A stretch of DNA of 64,000 bases from Virgibacillus senegalensis (GTDB lineage: Bacteria > Bacillota > Bacilli > Bacillales > Amphibacillaceae). Positions within the stretch are counted from its first letter, which is position 1; every line of letters begins with the position of its first letter. Positions 46,204-55,844 of this stretch are shown in pieces. The translations under genes were made by a program, and so were the position numbers. Where the stretch lies: contig NZ_LN611422.1 of the NCBI RefSeq assembly GCF_000821245.2, positions 100,456 through 164,455 of the forward strand. Direction: 5' to 3'. The notes beneath the pieces are model-generated. The model searched no databases and was not told where the DNA came from. It worked only from the letters and a program-made list of their open reading frames with translations.

Positions 46204-46243
46204 AAGGGTAAAAAGTAATGAATTGATTTGTCTTTTTACCCTT
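46204..46243. terminator. Bidirectional stem-loop after the zinc-finger gene
   Basis: AAGGGTAAAAAG and CTTTTTACCCTT are perfect 12-bp arms around a 16-nt loop. Confidence 0.7.
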
Positions 46244-46713
46244 AATTGGCAGATAAATCGAGCAAATCTTACGAAAACGCTATAATATGCTACTATATGC
46301 CTGCAACTGACATCTTTCGACATTCTTAGCTTGATAGTACGTTCCAATAGATTTGGGTTCCCCGTTTCATTCCGATAAAATGAAAGATGTTGCTCGTTGA
46401 TGCGTTTTAATTTTATGATTTGGAATCTTTTGTTGTTTTGGACAGTGGATACAACTTTTATAATCTTCACCACCCCCTGGAACTAAGTTTTGATCATCCT
46501 CCAATATTTTATTTTTCCTGAAGTAAGCATAAAATGTCGCGAGCCGTGCCAACGGACTATTAGCTTTTTATGACCATTTTGACTGGGGTAGTTTAACTGC
46601 AGTAGTGTCTGCATGGACTTGATGTGCTGCTTCGAAACACCGAACCATAAAATTAACATGCTTCAATGTTGTATGACGGTAAAAAAATAATGAATAAAGG
46701 GGTAATCAAACAG
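46244..46713. other. Intergenic region upstream of the betaine transporter
   Basis: A 470-bp region with no supported ORF. A palindrome AACATGCTTCAATGTT (46655-46670) lies ~45 bp before the transporter start and might be an operator for an osmotic regulator such as a GbsR-type protein (inference). A short minus-strand ORF with CIHCPKQ (46367-46552) has no convincing start signal. Confidence 0.4.
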
Positions 46714-47727
46714 ATGAAAAAATTATTATTTCTAATGATGGCAAGTTTACTTGTAATCCTGGCCGCCTGCAGTGGTTCGGAACGTTCGGCAGGTGGCTCC
46801 GATGGAGAGGGAAGTATCGATACGATTGTGCTTGCAGATGCTGGCTGGGATAGTATCCGCTTCCATAACAGCGTGGCCCAAAAAATTATTGAAGAAGGTT
46901 ACGGTTATAAAACGGAAGTCACGCCAGGTTCTACAGCTGCTACCCTGCAAGGGCTGCGCGAAGGCGATATTAATGCCTACATGGAAATCTGGACGGATAA
47001 CGTGAAAGAAGTGTACGAAGAAGCAATCGATTCAGGCGATATCGAAAAAGTATCAACTAATTTTAATGACAATAATCAAGGCCTTTACGTTCCTACGTAT
47101 GTAATCGAAGGGGACGAAGAACGAGGAATCGAGCCAATGGCACCAGATTTGAAAACAGTGGAAGACCTTAAAAACTATCCAGAGGTATTTGAAGATCCCG
47201 AGGATTCCGGCAGAGGGAGGATTCTGAACGCGCCGAGCGGCTGGGCAGTAGCAGAACAAATCGATCAAAAGTTTGAAACATATGGATTGGATGAAACTAT
47301 GAACAATTTTATGCCAGGTTCAGATGCTGCTATCGTTACCTCGTTGGCAGACGCATATGAATCCGGAGAGCCTTGGGTAGGTTATTATTGGTCACCTACA
47401 GCGGTAACGGCGATGTATGATCTAACGTTGTTGGAAGAGCCTGCTTATGATGAAGAAACGTGGAACGAAACAAGAGGAACCGAGTTCCCGCCGAACGATG
47501 TGGTGGTCGGTGTGCATAAAGATCTTCCCGACCAGGCACCAGAAGTAGTTGAGTTTTTGAGTAACTATGAAACAAGCAGTGCGCTGACCGAAGAAGCGCT
47601 GACCTATATGAACGAAAATGATGCATCTGCCGACGAAGCTGCTGAATGGTGGATGAAGGAAAATGAAGATGTTTGGACCGAATGGGTACCGGAAGACATA
47701 GCAGAAAAGGTAAAAGAAGCACTTTAA
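46714..47727 (+). CDS. Glycine betaine/proline ABC transporter substrate-binding lipoprotein
   Basis: A 337-residue lipoprotein: signal peptide with lipobox VILAAC (Cys20), then an OpuAC-type binding domain with TIVLADAGWDSIRFHNSVAQ, TPGSTAATLQGLREGDINAY and EPWVGYYWSPTA. The family binds quaternary ammonium osmoprotectants such as glycine betaine or choline. ATG 46714 is 11 bp after AAAGGGG; the frame is open further upstream but would bury the signal peptide. It is the first gene of a binding-protein, permease, ATPase set, the reverse of the opuA order. An intercistronic hairpin follows. Confidence 0.9.
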   Translation: MKKLLFLMMASLLVILAACSGSERSAGGSDGEGSIDTIVLADAGWDSIRFHNSVAQKIIEEGYGYKTEVTPGSTAATLQGLREGDINAYMEIWTDNVKEVYEEAIDSGDIEKVSTNFNDNNQGLYVPTYVIEGDEERGIEPMAPDLKTVEDLKNYPEVFEDPEDSGRGRILNAPSGWAVAEQIDQKFETYGLDETMNNFMPGSDAAIVTSLADAYESGEPWVGYYWSPTAVTAMYDLTLLEEPAYDEETWNETRGTEFPPNDVVVGVHKDLPDQAPEVVEFLSNYETSSALTEEALTYMNENDASADEAAEWWMKENEDVWTEWVPEDIAEKVKEAL

Positions 47728-47744
47728 TTAGCTGCTGATCATGT

Positions 47745-47780
47745 GAAAGCCGGATCCTGTCGATAAGCGGCAGCCGGCTT
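47745..47780 (+). terminator. Intercistronic stem-loop after the binding-protein gene
   Basis: AGCCGG and CCGGCT outer arms with inner CTG/CAG; no strong T-run. Probably modulates the ratio of binding protein to permease, like the malE-malF hairpin. Confidence 0.5.
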
Positions 47781-47891
47781 CTGTCACTAGCTGGCCGGAC
47801 TGGTCAGCTACTTTCGGTTTCAAAGACCAGTATTCTATAAAACTGGTACAAATTAACGAATAGTGAGGTGAAAAACTGCTTAATAGCAGTT

Positions 47892-48755
47892 GTGCCGATG
47901 AATGATTTTCCTGATATTCAAAGTCATCTAGGTGACTATGTTTCTGATTTTGTCGATTTTTTGGATAATGCCCTGTCGGGTTTGTTTGATTTTATCTTTT
48001 TTATCTCTTCCAGAACCATCAATGGAATTGAAGCGTTCTTAGACTTTTTGCCATGGTGGTTGTTTCTTGTTCTTATCTTTTTGATGGGCTGGTATTTTAA
48101 ATCCCTTTGGTCTGGATTGCTTTATGCTTTCTTCATGTTTTTAGTCGGTACCTTCGGATTATGGGAAGAAATGATGATGACCATCTCCATTGTGTTATCA
48201 GCCGTAATTATTTGTTTGATCATCGGTATTCCGTTGGGGGTTTGGATGGCGTTTAGCAAAGGATTTTCGACGGTGATGCGTCCGATCTTGGATGCGATGC
48301 AAACCATGCCGAGTTTCGTTTACCTGATTCCGGCAATTTTTTTCTTTGGGCTTGGGAACGTATCGGCTATTTTTGCAACATTGATTTATGCACTGCCTCC
48401 GGTTATCCGTTTGACAGAATTGGCGATAAGAGGAGTGGACCCGGAAGTGGTGGAATCTGCTCAGTCATTCGGATCTTCTAGATGGCAGATGCTGACGAAG
48501 GTGCAGCTGCCGCAAGCCTTGCCGACAATCATGGCGGGTGTTAACCAGACGACGATGATGGCACTTGCCATGGTTGTTATTGCTTCAATGGTTGGAGCGC
48601 AGGGATTGGGAGAACAAGTATTGATTTCGATTAACCGGATCGATATTGCTCTGGGATTCGAAGCGGGTATCAGTATCGTATTCCTTGCAATCATCATTGA
48701 CCGTGTTACCGGCGGTGTAGCCGATCGATTCCAGAAGCATAGGAGGGCTAAATAA
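47892..48755 (+). CDS. Glycine betaine/proline ABC transporter permease
   Basis: A roughly 287-residue OpuAB/ProW-type permease with about seven membrane helices and the EAA-like loop [21 protein letters not shown]. The start is unclear. The only ribosome-site-like sequence is GAGGTGA at 47865-47871. In-frame options are GTG 47868 (inside it), GTG 47892 and ATG 47898. A 5-bp hairpin CTGCT-TAAT-AGCAG (47876-47889) lies between the site and GTG 47892 and could bring them to normal distance, so I favour 47892. Its stop overlaps the ATPase start by one base (TAATG). Confidence 0.88.
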   Translation: MPMNDFPDIQSHLGDYVSDFVDFLDNALSGLFDFIFFISSRTINGIEAFLDFLPWWLFLVLIFLMGWYFKSLWSGLLYAFFMFLVGTFGLWEEMMMTISIVLSAVIICLIIGIPLGVWMAFSKGFSTVMRPILDAMQTMPSFVYLIPAIFFFGLGNVSAIFATLIYALPPVIRLTELAIRGVDPEVVESAQSFGSSRWQMLTKVQLPQALPTIMAGVNQTTMMALAMVVIASMVGAQGLGEQVLISINRIDIALGFEAGISIVFLAIIIDRVTGGVADRFQKHRRAK

Positions 48756-49969
48756 TGGCGAACAGTAAAGTGAAAATCGACCACGTTTCCAAGATTTTTG
48801 GTCCGAAACCGAAGTCGGTGATTCCGCAGGTGAAAAACGGCAAATCCAAAGCGGAAATATTGGAAGAGACTGGCCATACGGTCGGTGTCTATGATGCCTC
48901 GATGGAAATCGATGAAGGCGAAATCTTCGTTATCATGGGATTATCAGGAAGCGGAAAGTCGACGTTGATCCGTTGTTTCAATTTGCTGAACAAACCGACT
49001 GACGGTGCGATCTATGTAGACGGTGCGAATATTGTTGACTACAATTCCTCTCAATTAAAAAAGTTCCGGCAGGATAAAATCGCGATGGTCTTCCAGCACT
49101 TTGGTTTATTTGATCACCGCACCGTGTTGGAGAATATCGAGTATGGATTGGAAATTAAAAATGTTGCCAAGGAAGAAAGGCGGAAAATCGCCATAGAGAA
49201 CCTCGAAGTAGTCGGGTTAAAGGGATATGAAGACAAGTATCCCGATGAGCTTTCCGGCGGAATGCAGCAACGGGTTGGCTTGGCGCGGGCCTTGGCCAAT
49301 GATCCGGATATCCTTCTGATGGATGAGCCTTTTAGTGCATTGGACCCGCTGATTAGGCGGGAAATGCAGCTGGAACTGCTGGATATACAAGAGCGGCTCA
49401 AAAAGACCATCATTTTCATTACGCATGATGTCAACGAGGCATTTAAACTCGGTGACCGTGTCGCGGTCATGAAGGATGGGAAAGTCGTGCAAATTGGTAC
49501 GCCGGAGAACATATTGGAAAGTCCGGCCAATGATTATATCTCTGAATTTATCAAAGATATCGATCGTTCGAAAATTCTTCAGGCCGAAAATGTGATGATC
49601 AAACCGAATGCTCTCGTTTCATTGAAGGATGGTTTGAAAGTTGCCATCAAGGAGATGGAGGAAAACGGTATCTCCAGTGTGTTTGTTGTTAATCGAAGCA
49701 GGCAATTGCAAGGGATTGTGACAATTGATGAAGCCATTGAGGGTATCAAGGAAAAGAAAACACTGGCAGAAGTGTTGAGTACCGATGTGACGACCGTTGG
49801 GAAAGAGGAATACGTCAATGATATTATTCCGAAGGCACTGGAATCCAGATATCCGCTTGCTGTAACCGGTGAAAACGGCAGGCTCGAAGGCTTTATCTTA
49901 CGAGTGCATGTGTTGTCCGGTCTTGTAGCAGAGGAAGTCAAGGAAAGTTCGGAATACCACGGTTTATGA
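48755..49969 (+). CDS. Glycine betaine/proline ABC transporter ATPase with CBS domains
   Basis: A 404-residue ProV/OpuAA-type ATPase: Walker [10 protein letters not shown] (~67-75), signature [16 protein letters not shown], Walker [14 protein letters not shown], then two C-terminal CBS domains (~285-400; [37 protein letters not shown]). In OpuA-like importers the CBS pair senses ionic strength, which gates osmoprotectant uptake. It completes the three-gene importer begun at 46714. Confidence 0.94.
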   Translation: MANSKVKIDHVSKIFGPKPKSVIPQVKNGKSKAEILEETGHTVGVYDASMEIDEGEIFVIMGLSGSGKSTLIRCFNLLNKPTDGAIYVDGANIVDYNSSQLKKFRQDKIAMVFQHFGLFDHRTVLENIEYGLEIKNVAKEERRKIAIENLEVVGLKGYEDKYPDELSGGMQQRVGLARALANDPDILLMDEPFSALDPLIRREMQLELLDIQERLKKTIIFITHDVNEAFKLGDRVAVMKDGKVVQIGTPENILESPANDYISEFIKDIDRSKILQAENVMIKPNALVSLKDGLKVAIKEMEENGISSVFVVNRSRQLQGIVTIDEAIEGIKEKKTLAEVLSTDVTTVGKEEYVNDIIPKALESRYPLAVTGENGRLEGFILRVHVLSGLVAEEVKESSEYHGL

Positions 49970-49997
49970 TCGGAACAACATAGATCACCAGGACAGC

Positions 49998-50038
49998 AGC
50001 TTGCGGAGAAATCGAAGGTTTCTCTGCAAGCTTTTATT
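49998..50038 (+). terminator. Terminator of the betaine transporter operon
   Basis: AGCTTGCGGAGAAA and TTTCTCTGCAAGCT pair with one mismatch and are followed by TTTTATTTC. Confidence 0.85.
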
Positions 50039-50200
50039 TCTCTGTTTTTTGGTCTATTTAGATAGGTAGGTTTGTAAACCTCATAAGGTAATGTTTGATG
50101 GTAACTTCGGAATTAACACGGGGTTCGTGTTTCTTTTCATACTGCTTCTATTTCGATAGAATGTAAGCGTATTAATATCTTATTAGGAAGGGGTTAACAG

Positions 50201-51027
50201 ATGGGATTGAAAACAACGACCAAACTTCATAACGGGGTAGAAATTCCTTCAATCGGGCTTGGCGTATACAAAGTCGAAGAAGGGGAGCAGGTTTATGAAT
50301 CAGTAAAATCTGCCCTGGAAATCGGCTATCGCCATATTGATACTGCTTCTTTTTACCAAAACGAAGAAGGAGTAGGCCGTGCCATCCAAGACAGTGGCAT
50401 TTCCCGGAGCACATTTTTATTACAACCAAAGTTTGGAACAATGAGCAGGGCTTCGCTGAAGCACTTGAGGCATTTAACCGGAGCTTGACTAAACTTAGGA
50501 CAGATTATGTCGATCTGTATCTGATCCATTGGCCAGTGCCAGACCGCTACAAAGACACCTGGCGGGCTCTTGAAAAAGTGTATCGGGATGGAAAAGTCCG
50601 GGCAATTGGGGTAAGCAACTTTTTACCACACCATTTGGACGACCTTCTGCGAGATGCCGAAGTAAAACCGATGGTTAATCAAATTGAACATCACCCGAAA
50701 CTGGCACAATTGGAAACAAGAAAGTTCTGTCAGGAGCAGCAAATCGCTGTTGAAGCCTGGTCCCCGATTGGAAAGGCCACTTATTTAGATGACCCGGTCC
50801 TTTGTGAGCTCGCCGAAAAGTATGGTAAAACCGCCGCACAAGTCATTCTCCGCTGGCATTATCAAAATGGAACGATAATTATTCCAAAATCGACACGGGC
50901 AGAAAGACAACGGGAAAATGCGGACATTTTTGACTTTGAGCTTTCCGGCACAGACATGAAAAAGATAAATGGCTTAGATCACGATTACCGGCTGGGCGCT
51001 CATCCCGATCACTTTAACTACGGATAA
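50201..51027 (+). pseudogene. Aldo/keto reductase with a single-base frameshift
   Basis: The first ~70 codons (NGVEIPSIGLGVYKVEEGEQ, YRHIDTASFYQNEEGVGRAI) and the downstream frame (LRTDYVDLYLIHWPVPDRYK, RAIGVSNFLPHHLDDLL, NQIEHHP, IIIPKSTRAERQRENADIFD) together give one normal ~275-residue NADPH-dependent aldo/keto reductase of the AKR5/YvgN type. The frame changes at about 50407: one missing G in the CCCGG-AGC stretch restores HIFITTKVWNNEQGF. The catalytic Tyr lies before the break and the conserved His (LIHW) after it. It is either a recent loss-of-function mutation or a sequencing error. Confidence 0.85.
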
Positions 51028-51035
51028 AGCGAACA

Positions 51036-51064
51036 CCGGGAAGCATTTGCTTCCCGGGATTTTA
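51036..51064. terminator. Bidirectional terminator
   Basis: CCGGGAAGC and GCTTCCCGG around ATTT, followed by GATTTTATT. It lies between the reductase and the convergent ger operon. Confidence 0.85.
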
Positions 51065-52189
51065 TTCAATGATTCCTTCCCTGATGAGATTGATATCCAG
51101 ATTTAAGTCGAATTTTATTTCCGGTATAAGCTTGCGCCATTCTTCTTGGGAGATGGGATGTTTCGCATTGTAAATACTTCCGAAGCCAATCGGGTCGACT
51201 TTCAACTCTTTGAACTTCCCGAGCACCTCATAGGCCTGACGTTTTAGGTCTTTTTCTATTGCTTTTTCCAGTTTTTTCACTACTTTGTCATCATCCAGAT
51301 TAAGTTGCTCAGAAATTTCCATCAGCCTTGCCTGAACTTTTATATCGGCGCGGAAACGAAGTTCCTCCTTTGAGACAAGCTTAATCGAATGGTGGCTGCG
51401 CAAATCACTCATTGCCAAAAACAAAGATTCCTCTTCCCGTTGATCGGTATCCCTCTGGCGGTTACTGGAAAATTCATCGATAGGTAAAGTAACATCTATG
51501 CGACCAGCTCGATAGCGGCCAGAAAGCAATTTAATAAAGAATCCTTCTTCAATGGAGATATCTCCGGCATAAATTTCATCCCGGAATAAGGCCATTCGTT
51601 CGATGCTCGGCATATGACCGACTACATTAACCAGCGGAAGAACTGGGTCATTCCCGATATCATAGTATTTGTGCATGAAATCCCTTAAAGTTGTCTCGAT
51701 TAAGATTTCTTGCTCAACGTTCGTATTAATCAACTGGTAAAGGTGAGTTCCTACATTGGTCGTGCTTTGTTGAAATACTTCCGACAATACATCTCCGGCT
51801 GCACTTTCCGTTACTGCCAAAAACATGGTGTCCGGAACTTTGGCGTCACGTACAAGTGTATCGAGAATACTTGCCACTCCTTTTTCGGCGAGCGGTTTGC
51901 CCATCAACAGAACGCGCAGCTTTCCGGGAACCAGCCGGAAATTGGACTTCACGTTCGCTTTCTTTTGGGTTCCTTTTAACGTTCTTCCTTTGGAAGAAAC
52001 AATTTCATTTATATTTTGGGCATGGGGATCAAATTGAAAGTAAACATAAGTAGTGTTCAATTGCTGGCTGTTTTCCTCGTCTGCATCTACTCCCATGGTG
52101 TTGATGACTCCTAGCCTTTCGATAGGATCAGCGGTTGCACAGCCTGCCATAAGCAACAGAAAGAAGTAAGCAACGAGTGTCTTTTTCAC
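51062..52189 (-). CDS. Ger(x)C-family germinant receptor lipoprotein (GerC subunit)
   Basis: A 375-residue lipoprotein subunit of a spore germinant receptor. GTG start at 52189 overlaps the GerB stop (GTGA) and follows AAGGAAGGTG; a longer frame from 52222 lies wholly within the GerB gene and is rejected. Signal peptide with lipobox LLMAGC (Cys17), followed by the family opening ADPIERLGVINTMGVD, RTLKGTQKKAN and the C-terminal core with GFGSIYNAKHPISQEEWR. It sits in the spore inner membrane with the A and B subunits. Third gene of the operon. Confidence 0.92.
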   Translation of the reverse strand: MKKTLVAYFFLLLMAGCATADPIERLGVINTMGVDADEENSQQLNTTYVYFQFDPHAQNINEIVSSKGRTLKGTQKKANVKSNFRLVPGKLRVLLMGKPLAEKGVASILDTLVRDAKVPDTMFLAVTESAAGDVLSEVFQQSTTNVGTHLYQLINTNVEQEILIETTLRDFMHKYYDIGNDPVLPLVNVVGHMPSIERMALFRDEIYAGDISIEEGFFIKLLSGRYRAGRIDVTLPIDEFSSNRQRDTDQREEESLFLAMSDLRSHHSIKLVSKEELRFRADIKVQARLMEISEQLNLDDDKVVKKLEKAIEKDLKRQAYEVLGKFKELKVDPIGFGSIYNAKHPISQEEWRKLIPEIKFDLNLDINLIREGIIE

Positions 52190-53307
52190 GTTTTGGCACC
52201 TTCCTTCTTGCGTTTCCTCCATTTACTTTTCCACCAAACAAGCGGCAACAATACTAATGGATAGACAAAAGCAATCCAAAAACCTACATTGGCGACAGTA
52301 TCAATAATTTTTAAGATCGTGTATTCATGTTTGGAGATGCCTGCTCCGATAAATAGTAAAATGGCAACGACGTATAGTACTTTGCGTTGCTGAACGTGAT
52401 AAAGCCTTTTGGTAATATAGGAAATCATCCAGGCAAGCAGAATCATATTTGGAAGGATGACCATCATCCACTCGGTGACGACTAATACATCGAAACGCCC
52501 AATCACCGAGTACTCCACTATTTTGAACAGGACGAGTACCGGCCAAATCTGTTGAGGCAATTCTCCCGGACTAAAATAACCGATACTAATGACAGTGACT
52601 AACAAAATAAGTAAGGTGGTGAATGCCAATCCTAGATGGGCTGGAAGTTTTGCTTTTTCTTTATCGGAAATAAACGGATAAATGAAAAAAAGTATTTCCA
52701 GACCAATATAGGAATAAGACGTTTGTCTGGCACCTCGCAGCAATTCTATAGGAGATGCAGCCAGCAGCGGCTGGAAGTGAGTGAATTCCATGTAAGCAAC
52801 TGATTTATATAAAAAACCCAACAACCATAGGGCGAGGAAAAAGAATATAAATGTAATGCCCACTGCGACTCGGAGACCACCCATCACCGCATATACAATC
52901 AATAACACAAGTACGATACTGAACACCCAGGGACTCGTTCTGGGGAAAATAAACGTTTGAACGACCTGAATATAATCCATCGTGACGCTGAGCAGGACAA
53001 AAAAGAAGTAAATGATATAAACGGTGCTGAATAGTTTCGCAATCCGATTACCGAATAAGTCCGTGTGTACTCCCAAAATATCGGTGTTATCGTATTGGTT
53101 CAAAATAGCAAACATGGCTGCCAGGACTAGATGGACAAACAGCCCGGCAATTAACACGGAAATCCAGGCATCCTGTTTTGATTCCATGAAAATATAGCGG
53201 GGAACGCCCATGATTCCAGAGCCAGTCTGGATACTGGTTATGATAAAAAAGAGATAAAAGGCATGGATGCGCATCGAGGGCTTGATCGTCAAATTTATCT
53301 GTTTCAA
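52186..53307 (-). CDS. Germinant receptor permease-like subunit (GerB)
   Basis: A 373-residue protein with about ten membrane helices of the spore-germination APC-transporter-like family. The N-terminus has IQTGSGIMGVPRYIF, the usual GerB opening. TTG start at 53307 after GGGAGGT. GerB subunits bind germinants such as amino acids or sugars and are the specificity-determining part; the germinant is not predictable here. Separated from GerA by 12 bp and overlapping GerC by 4 bp. Confidence 0.92.
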   Translation of the reverse strand: MKQINLTIKPSMRIHAFYLFFIITSIQTGSGIMGVPRYIFMESKQDAWISVLIAGLFVHLVLAAMFAILNQYDNTDILGVHTDLFGNRIAKLFSTVYIIYFFFVLLSVTMDYIQVVQTFIFPRTSPWVFSIVLVLLIVYAVMGGLRVAVGITFIFFFLALWLLGFLYKSVAYMEFTHFQPLLAASPIELLRGARQTSYSYIGLEILFFIYPFISDKEKAKLPAHLGLAFTTLLILLVTVISIGYFSPGELPQQIWPVLVLFKIVEYSVIGRFDVLVVTEWMMVILPNMILLAWMISYITKRLYHVQQRKVLYVVAILLFIGAGISKHEYTILKIIDTVANVGFWIAFVYPLVLLPLVWWKSKWRKRKKEGAKT

Positions 53308-53319
53308 CCTTTTACCTCC

Positions 53320-54828
53320 CTATTCATCGATGTCCTTCATTTTTCGTGATTTCTTCCTAGGATAACGGACGATATCCTGCGGCTTGTATGCCAAACTGCG
53401 GGTTGTGTTAAGAAAGTATGGCACCCGGAAAAACGTCTTGCTGAAGTCTTTTCCTACATAGGGATACAACGGAATTAAGTATGGCCTTCCAAGCGATTTG
53501 ATTTTTATCAAGTGGAAAATCAAAAAACAAATACTGGCCATAATCCCAATTAACCCCAAAACTCCGCTGAGTAAGATGAGGGGGAAACGAATGACACGGA
53601 TCGTCGACCCAATCAAATAACTCGGCGCCGTAAAAGAGGCTAGAGCACTGATAGCTACGACGATGATCAGGATGTTACTGGTAAGTCCTGCAGCCACGGC
53701 CGCTTGCCCGATAACGATACCTCCTACAATACCGATTGTTTGTCCGACCTTTGTCGGCAGGCGTGCTCCGGCTTCTCGTAAAAGCTCAATCAATAGTTCC
53801 AATAACAACGCTTCAAAAACTGGTGGAAAAGGGACAGCCGCCCGGGAAGAACCGAGCGTTGTCAAAAGCGGGGTCGGAATCACTTCATAGTGGAAGGTGA
53901 TTACCGCCACATATGCTGGTGTCAGCATGGCAGAAATAATTAAGGCAAAAAAACGCAAAATGCGGATAAAAGAGCCCACATTCCAGCGCATGTACACATC
54001 TTCCGTTGATTCAAAAAAGCTGAATAAAGATGTCGGTGCTGTAATACCAGTCGGGCTTTTATCGACCAAAACACCCACTCTGCCTTTCGTCAATGCATAA
54101 CTGAATCTGCTCGGCAGCTCTGTTTGATAAAACTGTGGAAAAACAGAGGTAGATGAATCCTCAATATAATAGGTTAGCGGTGTGGCATCTTCGATTCGGT
54201 CGACAACTAAATCCTGTAGTCGCTGGCGCATTGTTTGTACATCTTCCATATTGGCCAGGGATTTTAAGTATACCAACCGAATCTCAGTCGGGACCCGTTC
54301 TCCGATGATTAGTTTCTCTGTAACCAAATCGCTAGTATTCACCCGCCAGCGAACCAGGTTGATGTTTGACATTAACGATTCAGTAAAGGAATCCTGTGGG
54401 CCAAGAACAGTGGACTCCTTATCAGACTTATCGACCTGGCGCTTTTCTTTGTCTGGAATAGGATACGTAAGCAACTTAGCTTCATTTTCGATGTAAATCC
54501 CGACAGATCCCTCTATAAGCGCATCGGTTATCTCTTGTATATCTGTTTGAACGATATTTTTGCCTAGAGGGAGCCTGTTTCTCACTTTTTCCGACGTCCA
54601 CTGCTTATCACCTTTAAGAAGGGGGGTTAGTACACTCTCATTGAGCGACTGTTTTTTGATTATCGTATTAATATAGAAAACGAGTATGCGCTGACCGCCG
54701 GTCTCAAAGTCCTGCATTTGAAAATCCGGATTATTGAGCATAGCTGTTTGTAGCTTTGTCTTTAAGTCTTCAATCGATGAAGGAAGCAGCTCCTTCGATT
54801 TGTCCCTGCGTTTGCCACGTCTTTTCAT
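53320..54828 (-). CDS. Germinant receptor subunit GerA
   Basis: A 502-residue protein with a cytoplasmic N-terminal domain (~1-270) and five or six membrane helices (~285-470), the GerA/GerKA layout. Family stretches include EGSVGIYIENEAKLLTYPIP, GRVGVLVDKSPTGITAPTSL and PFPPVFEALLLELLIELLRE. ATG 54828 lies 7 bp after GGTGGAGG; the in-frame ATG at 54834 is too close. First gene of the operon, preceded by a SigG-like promoter. Confidence 0.93.
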   Translation of the reverse strand: MKRRGKRRDKSKELLPSSIEDLKTKLQTAMLNNPDFQMQDFETGGQRILVFYINTIIKKQSLNESVLTPLLKGDKQWTSEKVRNRLPLGKNIVQTDIQEITDALIEGSVGIYIENEAKLLTYPIPDKEKRQVDKSDKESTVLGPQDSFTESLMSNINLVRWRVNTSDLVTEKLIIGERVPTEIRLVYLKSLANMEDVQTMRQRLQDLVVDRIEDATPLTYYIEDSSTSVFPQFYQTELPSRFSYALTKGRVGVLVDKSPTGITAPTSLFSFFESTEDVYMRWNVGSFIRILRFFALIISAMLTPAYVAVITFHYEVIPTPLLTTLGSSRAAVPFPPVFEALLLELLIELLREAGARLPTKVGQTIGIVGGIVIGQAAVAAGLTSNILIIVVAISALASFTAPSYLIGSTIRVIRFPLILLSGVLGLIGIMASICFLIFHLIKIKSLGRPYLIPLYPYVGKDFSKTFFRVPYFLNTTRSLAYKPQDIVRYPRKKSRKMKDIDE

Positions 54829-54857
54829 CGCCATTCCTCCACCAGAACAATTATTCC

Positions 54858-54887
54858 TAGTATGCGGAAAAAACATGAAATTATCAC
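54858..54887 (-). promoter_or_regulatory. SigG-type promoter of the ger operon
   Basis: On the minus strand CATACTA (54864-54858) is a consensus forespore SigG -10. GTGATA (54887-54882) lies 17 bp upstream, near the expected -35. Germinant-receptor operons are SigG-dependent in B. subtilis. Confidence 0.7.
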
Positions 54888-54964
54888 AGCAAAGAGGAGA
54901 ATACCTGGAATAATGTACTGGCTATTTTTTAGCAGCAGCTATTAATATAAAAGTAGGCAAAATA

Positions 54965-54992
54965 AAAAGCTGCCGAATTTTCGACAGCTTCG
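54965..54992 (-). terminator. Terminator of the carbonic anhydrase-like gene
   Basis: Read on the minus strand: AAGCTGTCG and CGGCAGCTT followed by TTTATTTT. Confidence 0.8.
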
Positions 54993-54999
54993 AAGTAAA

Positions 55000-55548
55000 T
55001 CAAAAACCATAAACAATAACATCCAGTTTACCTGTATCAGGATCGAGTATTAATCCATGGACCGGTATATCTTCTGGCAAAAGTGGATGACTTTCAATGG
55101 TATGAACGCTTTCCTTCACCATATCTTCTACTTTCTGATAACTGCCCAGCCACTCGGCAAGATTCTTCTCTTGGCCAGCGCTGTCTAGTGATTCGTCACT
55201 GATACCTTGCAGGCTCATTCGCTCTATTGTGGATTTATATTCAAAATCCTCCATCCAGCAATCGCGATGCCCGATGACAAATACTTCGTCAGCTCTTCGT
55301 TCATACACAGCAATAAGCAAACTCCGCATGACGCTGTCGTAAGAATCGGAAACCAAGGCGCCTGCATTTTTGATCATTTCTACATCTCCATCATGTAAGT
55401 TAAGAGCGTCTGAAAGAAGGGTTTCCAGCTGCGGTTCCATACAAGTTAAAACCACTGCATGCTTATTCGGATACCGTGGTGTTTTTCTTGGTAAATCCTC
55501 CCCTTCGACAAATTTTCGGTTATATTCCAGCATTTTCTCAAGCAACAT
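55000..55548 (-). CDS. Beta-carbonic anhydrase homologue with altered catalytic dyad
   Basis: A 182-residue protein of the beta-carbonic anhydrase fold, closest in character to B. subtilis YtiB. The zinc ligands are kept: Cys36 in VLTCMEPQL, His94 and Cys97 in VIGHRDCWM. The usual catalytic Asp-Arg pair of the C-x-D-x-R motif is replaced by Glu38 and Gln40, and the Gly after the second zinc Cys is Trp. It may therefore have low or different activity. ATG 55548 follows AAAGGATG; the in-frame start at 55572 overlaps that site. Monocistronic. Confidence 0.85.
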   Translation of the reverse strand: MLLEKMLEYNRKFVEGEDLPRKTPRYPNKHAVVLTCMEPQLETLLSDALNLHDGDVEMIKNAGALVSDSYDSVMRSLLIAVYERRADEVFVIGHRDCWMEDFEYKSTIERMSLQGISDESLDSAGQEKNLAEWLGSYQKVEDMVKESVHTIESHPLLPEDIPVHGLILDPDTGKLDVIVYGF

Positions 55549-55844
55549 AAAAGTCATCCTTTCTATCTGCATCCAAGATACCGATAGTAAGCCAGAATTT
55601 CAATTCATAACTACTACTAAAGTAGGGTTTTCAGAAAACAAACCAAAAAATCTTTTAATGTTCGCCTATGTGTGTTAAATTGTCTTAAATAGTTAAAATT
55701 TTAACAATTCTTCACCTTATGCCAAAAAGATTCAATATTCAACCTCGATTTTACTTCGTATGACAAATTTTTATCCGAGCACCCCCAGTTAGAGCAAAAA
55801 GGAACGAATCTTTTTAATAAATAAGGGTCCTACGAAAGGGTGAG
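55549..55844. other. AT-rich intergenic region
   Basis: Divergent promoter region between the carbonic anhydrase homologue and the zinc-ribbon gene. No ORF or structured element is supported. Confidence 0.4.

Noticed and set aside
46367-46552. Minus-strand ORF with a CIHCPKQ motif upstream of the betaine transporter
   Set aside because: No ribosome site, no family resemblance, and the surrounding region has no other coding signal.
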